Assembly: GCF_030034735.1 (NCBI RefSeq)
Contig: NZ_CP125370.1
Span: 558,001-622,000 of the forward strand
Direction: 5' to 3'
DNA length: 64,000 nucleotides
From: Paenibacillus sp. RC334
GTDB taxonomy: Bacteria; Bacillota; Bacilli; Paenibacillales; Paenibacillaceae
Shown: one piece after another, positions 34,101 through 44,930 of the stretch
How positions within the stretch are numbered: the first letter of the stretch is position 1
Layout of the letters: every line of letters starts with the position of its first letter
Made by a program: the position numbers and the translations under genes
The notes under the pieces: model-generated
What the model was told of the DNA's origin: nothing
Seen by the model: the letters and a program-made list of their open reading frames with translations, nothing else
The model's database searches: none

Positions 34101-34377
34101 GTAATATACCATATCTCTTGGATCGGTTTGGCGACAAAGTCAACGCCGAGCTTGCAGGAGGGGTTAAACGCTCCAAAACTGCAACGGAGGCTCTTCAGTT
34201 TATTTTTGGCTTCATGATTTATGAATTAGTCTGCTCTAAGAGAGTTAGTTTGTAAGAAACATCGCTACCTATGTCGGAGGACGAGAACTTTGGTATCATG
34301 CCTGTTTTGATGATAACCTAATTACACTAGGAAGCGACGATTTAAGTACAAGGTTAATCCAAATGTTAAATATGAAA

Positions 34378-35301
34378 TCAAAAGGTGATCATTTGCAAAT
34401 GTTCTACCGCATCGATATGTCGTCTGAGCAGTTCCTGCCGAATATGGGGAGGTTTAACCACGGTCAACTCCGCTCCAAATGACATCAGGAACGAATACAA
34501 TTGTTCCCCCTCATGTACTTCCAGAGAGACGTGCAGCCTGCCATCAGGTTGCTTTTCAATCCGGGAGGGTTCAAAAAAATCATGCACTCTGTATGCAATG
34601 GTACTAGAGAATATCAGTTTCATGGAAACTGGAGGACTGGTAACGTGTTTTTCGGAGACCCTTAATCCCGCTGTCATGCTCTGATCGAGGGGCTTTGACA
34701 GCAGTTTGAGCTCAGAGACCCTTTTCATCTTGAAAGTCTGTGCTTCTGTAATGCTCGGCGTGCTCTGACCGTTACCTTTGAAGTACCAGGTGTTATTTTT
34801 GAATATTAATTTGACAGGTTCGACGGTCTCTAAACTTGGTTCACCATTGGAGTCGATATAATGAAACGTCATAAGCTGTTTCGTGAGTATGGCCTGCTTC
34901 ACCTGATTGAACAGTTCTCTCTCCTGCAGTGAAATGCTGCGCCAGGGGGAGAAATCGAATTCGATCCATTCCAGCTTGTGATCAAACATCGCGGTCAACC
35001 GTTTCAGCATATGGGCACTGTTGAGATGAGGGATGGCACTGACGCTGTATAGTCCAAGCAAAATTTCATTTTGATCGTCTTCGGACAAGAGAGACTTGTC
35101 CATGACAAAGTTGTCCATAAGATGAATGCCGCCATGTTTTCCGGTTGTGGTGTACACAGGAATGCCTGCTGCACTCAGCCTGTCGATATCACGGTACACC
35201 GTGCGCACGGATATTTCGAACAAACGGGCCAGTTCCGGGGCGGTCGCTTTCTTTTTCTCCAATAACAGCAGCATCATTCTGAATAATCGGTTATTTTCCA
35301 T
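34378..35301 (-). CDS. WYL-domain transcriptional regulator (YafY type)
   Basis: 307 residues. N-terminal HTH_11 (KATAPELARLFEISVRTVYR, DIDRLSAAGIPVYTTTGKHG) and C-terminal WYL domain (MTFHYIDSNGEPSLETVEP, LIFKNNTWYFKG). WYL domains bind small ligands or nucleic acids to set DNA binding. A 27-base palindrome at 35311-35337 overlaps its own -10 (TATAAT on the minus strand at 35308-35313). That -10 is only seven bases from the ATG, so the mRNA could be leaderless. It is divergent from the GH1 gene, its likely target. Confidence 0.9.
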   Translation of the reverse strand: MENNRLFRMMLLLLEKKKATAPELARLFEISVRTVYRDIDRLSAAGIPVYTTTGKHGGIHLMDNFVMDKSLLSEDDQNEILLGLYSVSAIPHLNSAHMLKRLTAMFDHKLEWIEFDFSPWRSISLQERELFNQVKQAILTKQLMTFHYIDSNGEPSLETVEPVKLIFKNNTWYFKGNGQSTPSITEAQTFKMKRVSELKLLSKPLDQSMTAGLRVSEKHVTSPPVSMKLIFSSTIAYRVHDFFEPSRIEKQPDGRLHVSLEVHEGEQLYSFLMSFGAELTVVKPPHIRQELLRRHIDAVEHLQMITF

Positions 35302-35310
35302 GCCATGATT

Positions 35311-35337
35311 ATACCATGACAGAAGGTGTCAGGGTAT
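35311..35337. promoter_or_regulatory. 27-base palindromic operator between WYL regulator and GH1 gene
   Basis: ATACCATGACA and TGTCAGGGTAT arms, five bases apart with one mismatch, overlap the regulator's -10 box and lie 54 bases before the GH1 start. One bound dimer could control both divergent genes. Confidence 0.75.
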
Positions 35338-35357
35338 GGATGTTACACTAGTTTTGA

Positions 35358-36824
<1,467 letters not shown>

Positions 36825-36866
36825 CCAAATTTGTTTTTGCCCAAGCACAAGAATAGAATGCTTAAG

Positions 36867-36892
36867 AAACCGTGATAATTGCGGTTTTTTTT
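36867..36892 (+). terminator. Terminator after GH1 gene
   Basis: AAACCG pairs with CGGTTT around a 9-base loop, followed by T5 or more. Confidence 0.65.
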
Positions 36893-36904
36893 GTTTTCTC
36901 TATA

Positions 36905-37116
36905 GGGGTTGTTCAGACAGCAAATTTTATGGCTAGCTGCAAAAGGACAATAAACAGAACCTCGTTTGGGGCCCCCGCAACAAACTGCTGGTTTAAAAGG
37001 TTCTCATGAGAAAGGCCTGTTTCCCATCTTGGTTGTGTTCGGCTGCAACGATACAGCGTGTTCGCGGAGATGCCCAAGATGACCTTTTCATTGCCAAATT
37101 GTTGGAAATGACTTGC
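36905..37116 (-). pseudogene. IS3-family transposase remnant
   Basis: On the minus strand, ENLLNQQFVAGAPNEVL followed by hydrophobic residues and a stop matches the ENLLNRxFxAxxPNQVWVTDITY region of IS3-family OrfB, and the preceding residues (CSRTQPRWETGLSH) are a degenerate version of the same protein. Only about 65 codons remain, without the DDE core. It is cut on the right by the IS630 end at 37117. Confidence 0.5.
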
Positions 37117-38251
37117 TATATAAAGCGCACTAAAGATTATAACCTAACAAGCAAGCGATCAATGGTTTCTTTCGGGTGCTTGTTCAGTCGATTGATAAAT
37201 TTCGTGACGTGGAGACGAATCTGGTAAAATTTTTTTGAAAAATACGTTGTTAATGACATCACTTTTGAGCCACTTCCAGACGCCCTCCATGAGTTGAGAT
37301 CGGGGCTGTAGGGCGGCAAGAATACAAGCTCCAAACGACGGTGTTTCTGTAAAAAAGGTTGGAGCGCCCGGGCATGATGGATGCGACTATTATCCAAAAT
37401 AAGGACTATTTTCCCGGTCGGGTAAGCTTCCAGCAGCATCGTCAGAAAACGAATCCAGGCGTCCACATTCGCTTGTTCGACTTCATAGTGATGGACTTGC
37501 CCCGTCTCGTAGTGGATCGCACCAAACAACTTGGCTCCTTCATGCTTGCCATGGGTTTGAATCTGTTGCTGTTTTCCTTTCGGAAACCAGTTATATTGTA
37601 GCGCCTGATACGCCCGGATTGTGGACTCATCATCAAATAACAGATGGTCGATGTCTCCATCCTCCAGTTTGCGTTTCAACTGCGGGAATGTGACATCCCG
37701 AAACACGGCCTGCTCCTGTGGATCTGCTTTGGCTAGGGTATACGTTGCTTTGGTGAAGCTAAATCCCAGTCGTCCCAACACTTTGCGAACACCGCGAACG
37801 CTGTATTCCTGTCCAAACTCACGCCGAATCCAGGCGGCGATTAAGGCCAGTGTCCAGGTGTACCTGGCTTCAAAACCGACATCGGCGGGCCGCTTGCTCA
37901 CCAGCATTTCGGCAAGTTGTTCGTGCTGTTCCTCGCTCAGCTTTGGTGGCTTTCCTGGTGAATGCTTCATAGGAAGGCCTTCCAATCCATAGGTTTGGTA
38001 CAAATCCCAATACTTGCTAATGGTCTGGCGAACCAGACCTAACGTATGTGCAATTTCAGTAAACGACTGTCCTTCGAGGTGAAGGCGGACAGCCAAATAG
38101 CGTTCATATAGCCGTTTGTCATGGGTATGCTTCATGGCTTCGTTTATTTGATCCATTTCGGATGAACTCATGTGTTTCCCCACCTTACATTTGGTCTTAC
38201 TTTTAATTACCCAATTGAAGGATCGTTAACTTCTTTAGTACTTTTTATATA
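37117..38251 (-). mobile_element. IS630-family insertion sequence
   Basis: About 1.1 kb. The outer ends are imperfect inverted repeats: TATATAAAGCGCACTAAAGA at the left and TATATAAAAAGTACTAAAGA at the right (minus strand), both reaching a TAAC about 25 bases in. TA dinucleotides at both edges fit the TA target duplication of the IS630/Tc1 group. The right end interrupts an aldo/keto reductase gene and the left end abuts an IS3 relic, so a simple one-step insertion does not explain both flanks. Confidence 0.85.
37137..38183 (-). CDS. IS630-family transposase, altered near the C-terminus
   Basis: 348 residues. N-terminal HTH (EGQSFTEIAHTLGLVRQTIS), second HTH (FGQEYSVRGVRKVLGRLGFS), then the DDE core with the first Asp in LLFDDESTIRAY and the second in VLILDNSRIHHA, and LPPYSPDLN. 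After SPDLN the frame reads SWRASGSGSKVMSLTTYFSK; the neighbouring frame gives the expected MEGVWKWLKSDVINNVFF. A one-base indel near 37288-37296 and a compensating one in the T7 run at 37230-37236 explain this. The catalytic Glu of the DDE triad is therefore lost, and this copy is probably inactive. Confidence 0.88.
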   Translation of the reverse strand: MGKHMSSSEMDQINEAMKHTHDKRLYERYLAVRLHLEGQSFTEIAHTLGLVRQTISKYWDLYQTYGLEGLPMKHSPGKPPKLSEEQHEQLAEMLVSKRPADVGFEARYTWTLALIAAWIRREFGQEYSVRGVRKVLGRLGFSFTKATYTLAKADPQEQAVFRDVTFPQLKRKLEDGDIDHLLFDDESTIRAYQALQYNWFPKGKQQQIQTHGKHEGAKLFGAIHYETGQVHHYEVEQANVDAWIRFLTMLLEAYPTGKIVLILDNSRIHHARALQPFLQKHRRLELVFLPPYSPDLNSWRASGSGSKVMSLTTYFSKKFYQIRLHVTKFINRLNKHPKETIDRLLVRL

Positions 38252-39235
38252 GGTACAGGTACATTTGGTTTTTGGGGGAACAATACGGAGAAAGAAGCTG
38301 CAGTCATACTGGATGAAGCTTTGGCTGGAGGAATTAACCTGATCGATACTGCGGATGTCTATTCAAGTGGTCAATCCGAAGAAATTTTAGGTCACATTCT
38401 AAAAGGACGCAGACAGGATGTCATTCTGGCCACTAAAGGCGGTCTTCCCATGGGCAGTGGACAAAATCAATCAGGAAATTCAAAATATTGGATTAAACGA
38501 GCAGTAGAGGATAGTTTGAGAAGGCTGCAAACCGATTATATCGATTTGTATCAACTGCATCAGCCTGATCTCGATACCGATATTGAAGAGAGTCTTGGTG
38601 CACTTACGGATCTGGTCAGTGAAGGGAAGATACGCTACATTGGTACATCCAATTTTCAGGCATGGCAAGTGACCGAAGCTCAATGGACTAGCGAACGCAA
38701 AAATGTAGCACGTTTTGTCTCTGAGCAAGCCCCGTATTCCATTTTAAACCGAAGTATCGAATTCGATCTGCTTGCTGCCACAGCAAAATATGGAATGGGT
38801 GTTTTGGTTTGGAGCCCACTTTCGGGTGGCTTATTAACGGGAAAATACCGTTCAGGAGAAGCTGTCGCCCCGGATTCAAGAGCAGCCACCTTCGCTGGAC
38901 GCTTAAAATCTGTTGTTGACCCTAGTCGAGAAGAAAACCGCATCAAGTTTGAAGCCATAGCCAAACTCCAAACACTTGCAGATGAAGCAGGATTAACTTT
39001 ACCGCATCTTGCCATGGCATTCACACAAGCTCATTCGTCCATTACTTCTGCCATTGTTGGGGCAAGAACAATTGAACAACTCCGGGAAACGTTAAAGGGT
39101 AGTGACATCCGATTAAGTAGCGATATACTGGATGCGATAGATGCCATAGTTCCACCAGGAGTAACCCTGGATGCGATGGAAAAAGGATGGACGCCCGATT
39201 GGTTACAAGCAGACAAACGAAGAATCCTTCGTTAA
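38252..39235 (+). pseudogene. Aldo/keto reductase, N-terminus cut by IS630
   Basis: The frame runs directly out of the IS630 end with GTGTFGFWGNNTEKEA, the usual AKR strand-1 region, so roughly the first 15-20 residues and the start are missing. The rest is complete: catalytic Asp/Tyr in NLIDTADVYSSGQSEE, Lys in VILATKGGLP, His in YIDLYQLHQPD, and the cofactor region IVGARTIEQLRETL. It would be an NADPH-dependent carbonyl reductase. An internal TTG at 38321 could start a shorter protein lacking the first barrel strand. Confidence 0.8.
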
Positions 39236-39272
39236 GCATTTAAATAGGTCTCATACCTGTAATGCTCACAAA

Positions 39273-39305
39273 GAATAAAATCAAGCGCCACGCTTGATTT
39301 TATTC
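39273..39305. terminator. Terminator after the aldo/keto reductase gene
   Basis: GAATAAAATCAAGCG pairs perfectly with CGCTTGATTTTATTC around a 3-base loop, a 15-bp stem. Confidence 0.8.
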
Positions 39306-39370
39306 ACGTTTTACTCTCTAGTTTGCCGATCGTTCACTTCAATGTAAAATGAATGCATGAGGTGATTACA

Positions 39371-39733
39371 ATGGCAAGATCCAAAGAATTTGAAATTAAT
39401 GAAGTATTAGATAAAGCGATACACCTGTTTTGAGTGCAAGGTTACGAGAAAACTTCAATGCAAGAATTAGTTGACTTTATGGGAATTCACAGAAGAAGTA
39501 TCTATGATACTTTTGGTGATAAGCATGCCTCATTTATGAAGGCACTCCAACGATATGAGGCTATTCAAAATAAAAAAATGAAATTCCTGGTTGAAAAGCA
39601 AGAACCGGTAAAGGGATTAATTCGACAATTTTTAGAGTCCACAATGAGGAAAGAAGGAGAACGTCAAGGGTGTTTCATCGTTAATTCGGGCGTGGAGCTG
39701 GGATTAACCAAGAACGTATTCAATTTGGTCTAA
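39371..39733 (+). pseudogene. TetR-family regulator with internal stop and missing C-terminus
   Basis: ATG at 39371 after GAGGTGAT opens MARSKEFEINEVLDKAIHLF, then TGA at 39431-39433 stands where TetR proteins have Trp (LFWxxGYExTSM), and the frame continues VQGYEKTSMQELVDFMGIHR and CFIVNSGVELG. It ends at 39733 with only about 120 codons against the usual 190. So a TGG-to-TGA change and a 3' truncation have inactivated it. Similar to the intact TetR gene at 32274. Confidence 0.8.
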
Positions 39734-39885
39734 ACCATAAGGTCCGGTTGAATACCGGACCTAGGCTGCTTAATTTAACTTCGTTTTCGTTATTGCCCGC
39801 TTTGGACTTGCAAAGTGCCAAGGCCATTACAGTCGCTCTTCCTGCTGGAAGCAATACTTATCTCATCAGAAAAAAGCTCAGCATC

Positions 39886-40639
39886 TCATCTGAGCAGATT
39901 ATGAATTCTAGATTGCAGTTCCCCGTCCACATTTATTGTGGCTCCGGTAATATAGCTAGCTTCTTCGCTAGCTATGAAAGCTACCATACTTGCAACTTCT
40001 TCAGGAGTTCCATACCGACCAAGCGCAATAGAGCGTGCATATTCCAGTGCAGCTGGGGAGTCAGCGGGATTCATGTCTGTATCAGTGGCCCCTGGCTGAA
40101 TATTGTTAATCGTTATTCCCTGGGGACCCAGATCACGCGCCAACGCACGAGTCAGACCAGCTAAAGCCGCTTTTGAAGTTACATAAAGAGTATGGTTGGA
40201 AAGGGATTGTTTTGCGAATTAAGACTGCCAATATTAATGATTCGTCCACCGTGACCCATCTGCGGTGCAACCGTCTGTACTGACAGGAAGATTGACCGAA
40301 CATTGACGGAAATCACATGATCAAATTCATCTGGGGCAATCTGTTCGTATGGTTTACGGATGGAAACTGCGGCATTATTGACAAGGATATTGATATTTCC
40401 AAATGCATTTATCGTTTCAGTAATTGCAGCACGAATATCTTCAAATTTGCTACTATCCGCCTTCAAAGCCAGGGCACCCCTCCTTCTGCTTCGACTACCT
40501 TGACTAATTGTTCAGCTCGTTCTTGTGAACTTGAGTAAGTAAAACCTACTGACGCACCTTCTGCAGCAAGTCGTTTTACGATAGCAGCCCCGATTCCACG
40601 CGATCCTCCAGTAACAAAAGCGACTTTCTTCGTTTCCAT
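39886..40639 (-). pseudogene. SDR oxidoreductase with two frameshifts
   Basis: The ATG at 40639 follows GGAGG and begins METKKVAFVTGGSRGIGAAI (Rossmann TGGxxGIG). Near 40480 (GGAGGGG run) one frameshift moves the coding to ADSSKFEDIRAAITETINAF and NNAAVSIRKPY, and near 40195 a lost base before YVTSKAALAGLTRALARDLG causes a second. The C-terminus (GATDTDMNPADSP, ASYITGATINVDG) is intact. All three parts align to one SDR of about 250 residues. Confidence 0.85.
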
Positions 40640-40867
40640 TACATTTTTCCTCCATTCATAGCAGCTCAGTTAATCTCATTCTCAAAGAGACGTTTCAACG
40701 TGGTCCTCTTGAGTTTTTTTCAATATATCCATTGTCAGGCACAGATATCTATTCACATCAAGAAGAAGGTTGGAACTCCATAGATTTTCGGCTGTTAAAA
40801 ATGGTGTTTTTTTTATTGCTGCTGTTGGTAAAATATCAGGCTATCTGTCTAGCTCTTAAAGAGAAGG
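40640..40867. other. Intergenic region left of the IS5 relic
   Basis: About 230 bases between the SDR start and transposase debris. It contains a T8 run but no convincing hairpin or gene; any SDR promoter should lie here on the minus strand. Confidence 0.4.
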
Positions 40868-41110
40868 GGTAAGACAAGCAAGCAATTGGGCGATCCCGAG
40901 GAGGATTAAGCGCGAAAATTCACGCCGTGGTCGATGCGCTGGAACCCACTTCGTTTTGAATGGACAGAGCGACAAGCCCATGATTCTGTCCATGGATACG
41001 AAATGCTCCAGACCATGAAACTACACCAAAGGCGACAGAGCATAAAAAAAGTGGCATCCATTTCCGAGTTTGATAAGGCGATTGAGCAGCCTTTCATTTG
41101 TAGGTCGAAA
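40868..41110 (+). pseudogene. IS5-family transposase remnant
   Basis: The reading QAIGRSRGGLSAKIHAVVDA is the conserved GxSRGGxxTKIHAVVDALG motif of IS5-group transposases; after a frameshift near 40940 it continues NPLRFEWTERQAHDSVHGYE. Both the N-terminal part and the DDE end are missing. Confidence 0.7.
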
Positions 41111-41449
41111 AAAAAGGGGGTTGACTTTTTTCTTAGTTGGGGGGGGACTTGACACGCGTGTGCTATGATCAAAAAGCTGAAAGTTCTCTTCTACTCGACA
41201 GGTCCGATATTTTTATCAAATGTGGCTGAAGTTGAGGCGGTGGCTATACTGTTCGCTTCCGAGTTTACTTTTTCAGTGGGTTTTAGAGAGAGAATGAGAT
41301 AAATATACAAGAGGAGGTGCAGATATGAAAATAACTCAATGCGCTGCCTGTTACCGTGGTTCTGGTGAACGCGCTTACTAATATAAAAATATCCCGTGCT
41401 GCGGATAGTAATGCAGTGAAAATTAGTAAGAAATAGAGGAGTGAAGGTT
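41111..41449. other. Region upstream of the MFS gene
   Basis: No complete gene. An 18-codon ORF at 41325 has a strong GAGGAGG site (KITQCAACYRGSGERAY), and a frame-shifted reading (ALPVTVVLVNALTNIKISRA) may be the end of a decayed protein. The small ORF could act as a leader peptide for the efflux gene, but evidence is thin. Confidence 0.35.
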
Positions 41450-42907
41450 TTGCAATCAGGTACTGTTTCAGAACAGCAATCGGTTCCAAATGTTAAAGTT
41501 TTACCTATCATGTTTTCGTTAATGCTGGCCGGTATAATAGGTACGTTTAATGAAACTGCAATTAATATAGCTCTTAGCGATTTGATTAACCGTTTTGCTA
41601 TTACCGAATCCACAGTCCAGTGGCTAAGTAGTGGTTATTTACTCACACTGGGAATTTTAGTTCCGCTTTCAGGATTGTTGATCCAGTGGTTTACCACGAG
41701 GCAACTTTTCTTAGCCTCACTCATTATCTCAAGCGTAGGTTCAGCTATTGGAGGCATGGCCGGAAGTTTTGAAATCCTGTTGGTAGGACGTATATTACAA
41801 GCCGTAGGAGCGAGTCTCCTGTTCCCATTGATGTTCAATACAGCTCTAATCATATTTCCGGCTGAGAAACGCGGATCAGCGATGGGCCTGGTTACGCTTG
41901 TTTTCACGGTGGGACCTGCTATTGGTCCAACCATCTCGGGTCTATTGCTCGATAAGCTGAGTTGGCATTGGATATTTTGGTTGTCTTTAATGACCCTCCT
42001 GATTGCTTTGCTTGTTGGCGCCACGTATATAAAGAATGTATCACCAATAACTAAACCACGTATCGACCTTTACTCTTTGATCTTGTCAACCTTGGGTTTT
42101 GGGGGTGTCGTGTACGCTGTTAGTACAGTTGGAGAAAGCGATCATGGCTGGAGCGACTCCAAGGTCATTGTATCCCTAATCATGGGCATTGTAGCCTTGA
42201 TACTATTTGTATTCCGGCAACTGAACATGAAGGAACCGCTTATGAACTTAAGAACGCTTAAAAATCCGATGTTTGTTATCGGTACATTGCTGGTGTTCGT
42301 TTGCATGATGTCTGAAATGTCGGCCATGTTCATTCTTCCGATGTTTATGATTCGCGTTCTTGAAATAAGTGCTCTGAAGGTGGGTCTCATTCTTCTTCCG
42401 GGCAGTATCCTTTCTGCTGTTCTTTCCCCCGTCATTGGGACGCTCTTTGATAAATTTGGAACCAAATTTCTGGTTGTTCCCGGTTTGCTCTTAGCCGTGG
42501 CCTCACTGTGGTTCTTTTCTAGTATCACGACGGCATCCACGATTACTTTGATTGTGATACTGCATTCCTGCCTAATGATTGGAATTGTAATGGTATGGAT
42601 GCCTTCTCAATCGAATGGGCTTAACCAGCTTCCTGCCGAAATGTACCCGGATGGAACGGCAATAATGACTACGCTACAGCAGATTGCTGGGGCTCTCGGA
42701 TTAGCAGTAGCGGTTAGCGTTATGACAAGCGGAGTAGCAAACTTTATGAAGGATGTACCTAACCCTTCAGACCCGGCTAATGCAATACTGGCATTGACTG
42801 CAGGCATGCAGAACGCACTTTTGTTCGCTATGTTGATTGCCGTTGCTGGGCTTGTTCTTGGAGTGTTCGTTAGACGAGTGAAAGTCGCCAAATCAGACTG
42901 GTCATAA
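41450..42907 (+). CDS. MFS transporter, DHA2 drug-efflux family (14 spans)
   Basis: 485 residues from TTG 41450 (GGAG 8 bases upstream; the GTG at 41441 touches the site). Fourteen hydrophobic segments, with the family motif GRILQAVGASLLFPLMFN after span 4 and RGSAMGLVTLVFTVGPAIGP in span 5 (antiporter motif C). Proton-driven efflux of drugs or metabolites in the LmrB/EmrB style. The nuclease-like gene begins 12 bases downstream. Substrate unknown. Confidence 0.92.
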   Translation: MQSGTVSEQQSVPNVKVLPIMFSLMLAGIIGTFNETAINIALSDLINRFAITESTVQWLSSGYLLTLGILVPLSGLLIQWFTTRQLFLASLIISSVGSAIGGMAGSFEILLVGRILQAVGASLLFPLMFNTALIIFPAEKRGSAMGLVTLVFTVGPAIGPTISGLLLDKLSWHWIFWLSLMTLLIALLVGATYIKNVSPITKPRIDLYSLILSTLGFGGVVYAVSTVGESDHGWSDSKVIVSLIMGIVALILFVFRQLNMKEPLMNLRTLKNPMFVIGTLLVFVCMMSEMSAMFILPMFMIRVLEISALKVGLILLPGSILSAVLSPVIGTLFDKFGTKFLVVPGLLLAVASLWFFSSITTASTITLIVILHSCLMIGIVMVWMPSQSNGLNQLPAEMYPDGTAIMTTLQQIAGALGLAVAVSVMTSGVANFMKDVPNPSDPANAILALTAGMQNALLFAMLIAVAGLVLGVFVRRVKVAKSDWS

Positions 42908-42919
42908 TGAGGTGAGCCT

Positions 42920-43363
42920 ATGCATATGTCTGAAGCCGATCTCATGGAGCTCCTTACATCGAATCCTCATGTGAAAATTCGAGAACAAGATCAACGGTTG
43001 GTAAAACCTCGGGAGCCATTGCCTACTCAACGCCCCACATTTGATAGCGAAGCGGAGGAGCGCTTCTATAATAAAAGAATTGTTCCTTTGACTATTGCAG
43101 GTTTCCTCCATAAGCTGGAACTGCATAAAACCTTTGAGATTGTGGAGGCTGTGGAGCATTGCGGCAAGAAATATAAAAAACGTGTGTATACACCGGACTT
43201 CTTCATGGAACTCAAAGATGGCTCCGTTGAAGTCGTCGAGGTTAAAGGCCGTATCATCAAAAAACTGCAACGAGATTATCCTCTTCGGCGTCAGCTTTTT
43301 ATTTTAAACTACTGTCTTCCAAATAACTGGAAGTTTATTGAGGTGCACGATGATGAGATATAG
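42920..43363 (+). CDS. DUF1064/TnsA-like PD-(D/E)xK nuclease-like protein
   Basis: 147 residues. FDSEAEERFYNKRIVPL is the start of a VRR/DUF1064/TnsA-type fold, and KKRVYTPDFFMELKDGSVEV followed by VEVKGR gives the PD-D...ExK metal site (Asp in TPDF, Glu and Lys in EVKG). Members are small phage- or transposon-encoded endonucleases. GAGGTG lies 5 bases before the ATG. The gene stands alone between an efflux gene and an acyl-CoA-dehydrogenase-like gene, probably carried in with the accessory zone. Family assignment by eye. Confidence 0.7.
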   Translation: MHMSEADLMELLTSNPHVKIREQDQRLVKPREPLPTQRPTFDSEAEERFYNKRIVPLTIAGFLHKLELHKTFEIVEAVEHCGKKYKKRVYTPDFFMELKDGSVEVVEVKGRIIKKLQRDYPLRRQLFILNYCLPNNWKFIEVHDDEI

Positions 43364-43471
43364 AGTGGAAATGGCCCCATCTTGATCGGAGCATTATAGA
43401 GTAGTTTATGAGTCATTTTATCTCTGAATCCATATCAAAACCTAATACGTGTAATGAGGAGAGTGTTTCTA

Positions 43472-44740
43472 TTGTCAACCTTAAGTAAAGTAGTTCAACT
43501 TACCGCTGAAGAGCAAAAACTTCTCCAGAATGCGACGGAATTAGTTCCATTGCTAATGGAATATGGAACAAAAATTGATAAAGACATGCATATACCCGAA
43601 GAGATTATTGAAAAAGTTTCAAGTGCAGGACTCTTCAAGCTTAGAACACCGAAAAAATACGGTGGATATGAAGTGAGTATTCAAGCCATGATTGAAATTG
43701 TTTCAGAAGTGGCAAGAGGAAATGGCTCCGTGGGTTGGGTGGTTCAAAATATAAATGGAAATAACTATAGTTCATCGCAGCTACTGCCCACAGAAGTTGT
43801 TGATAAGATTTTTAAACAAGAAAAAGAGGTGAAATTTTGTTCGGTACTACAAGCCATTAAAGCTGTTGTGAAGAAGGTGGATGGAGGCTATTTGGTTGAG
43901 TATGGTCGTTGGGCATTTGGTTCTGGGTCAAAGCATGCAACCCATGCATTGTTAAATTTAAAAGATGCTAGTGCGATGCAACAAGACCCTAAAATGAAGC
44001 TGGCCGTTGTTCCAATGGATGAAATTAAAATTATCGATGATTGGCATACGATGAGTTTAAAAGGGTCGGCAAGTAATAGCTTAGAAATGAATTATGTCTT
44101 TATTCCCAATGAATATGTTGCTGACGAAAATTTCGAGGAAGTGGATGAGACTAGGTTACAGCATTTACAGGGGGAAGATCGATATAAGCATTATTTATTT
44201 CTGATTACCAGCATTACAACAGGTATAAGCACTATTCTTGGGCTTGCAAGAGGGGCAGTGGAGCACTTTATTGAAAGGGCACCTAACAAGGGAATAGCCA
44301 TGACCATTCACAGATCGCAGGCAGAAGTTGGACATATTCAGTACAAAGTAGGGCTGGCAGCTATGAAGGTTGAATCCGCACATCTTCATATCAATCGATC
44401 CATCGACATTCTAGAGGATTATGTACAACGTGGGGAACTATTAAGTCAGGAAGATTTTGTACAAATCCAAACGGATATTGGGTATGCTGCTATGTTGTGT
44501 TCGGAAGCAGTTGAAATGCTAATGGTAGAAAGCGGCGGTAGCGCAATTCTGGATTCGAACCGATTATCGCAAATATTCCGTGACATTAGAGGCGGAGCTA
44601 ACCATGCGTTTACCACAGCTTCTACCTGTCTGGAGCTATACGGGAGAGTACTTTTGGGATTACCGCCACAGCATATTGTAACAATAAGCAGTGCGCATTT
44701 AGTAAGAAATCAATCTGTTCAGCAGGAGCAAGCATACTAA
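43472..44740 (+). CDS. Acyl-CoA dehydrogenase-like flavin-dependent monooxygenase
   Basis: 422 residues from TTG 43472 (GAGGAG about 9 bases upstream; an ATG at 43454 overlaps the site). All-helical/beta/helical fold: LMEYGTKIDKDMHIPEEIIE, LFKLRTPKKYGGYEVS, ARGNGSVGWVVQ, then the flavin region YGRWAFGSGSKHATHAL and the C-terminal FRDIRGGANHAFTT. The G-R-W-x-F-x-S-G motif and the HsaA/DszC-like C-terminus favour a group D flavin monooxygenase over a dehydrogenase. A separate flavin reductase would be needed and is not nearby. Substrate unknown. Confidence 0.85.
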   Translation: MSTLSKVVQLTAEEQKLLQNATELVPLLMEYGTKIDKDMHIPEEIIEKVSSAGLFKLRTPKKYGGYEVSIQAMIEIVSEVARGNGSVGWVVQNINGNNYSSSQLLPTEVVDKIFKQEKEVKFCSVLQAIKAVVKKVDGGYLVEYGRWAFGSGSKHATHALLNLKDASAMQQDPKMKLAVVPMDEIKIIDDWHTMSLKGSASNSLEMNYVFIPNEYVADENFEEVDETRLQHLQGEDRYKHYLFLITSITTGISTILGLARGAVEHFIERAPNKGIAMTIHRSQAEVGHIQYKVGLAAMKVESAHLHINRSIDILEDYVQRGELLSQEDFVQIQTDIGYAAMLCSEAVEMLMVESGGSAILDSNRLSQIFRDIRGGANHAFTTASTCLELYGRVLLGLPPQHIVTISSAHLVRNQSVQQEQAY

Positions 44741-44851
44741 AAAATAACAATAATATCCGGTAGTCCAATTGGAAATTCCCGAGATAATGGTGTCATCAAC
44801 AATCGTACTAGCAATTATATCAATTCCAATTAGTACGAGAATCAAATATTA

Positions 44852-44884
44852 ACGGCAGCCAATTTATTGGCTGCCGTTTTTGAG
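44852..44884. terminator. Strong terminator
   Basis: AACGGCAGCCAA pairs perfectly with TTGGCTGCCGTT around a 4-base loop, then T5; between convergent genes. Confidence 0.9.
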
Positions 44885-44930
44885 GTGATAACACATATCG
44901 TATTTGCCCATGGTCTGGTTGGAGTAAAAC

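Noticed and set aside
41191..41613. 140-residue minus-strand frame before the MFS gene
   Set aside because: It overlaps the real MFS start, has no ribosome site and no recognisable protein pattern.
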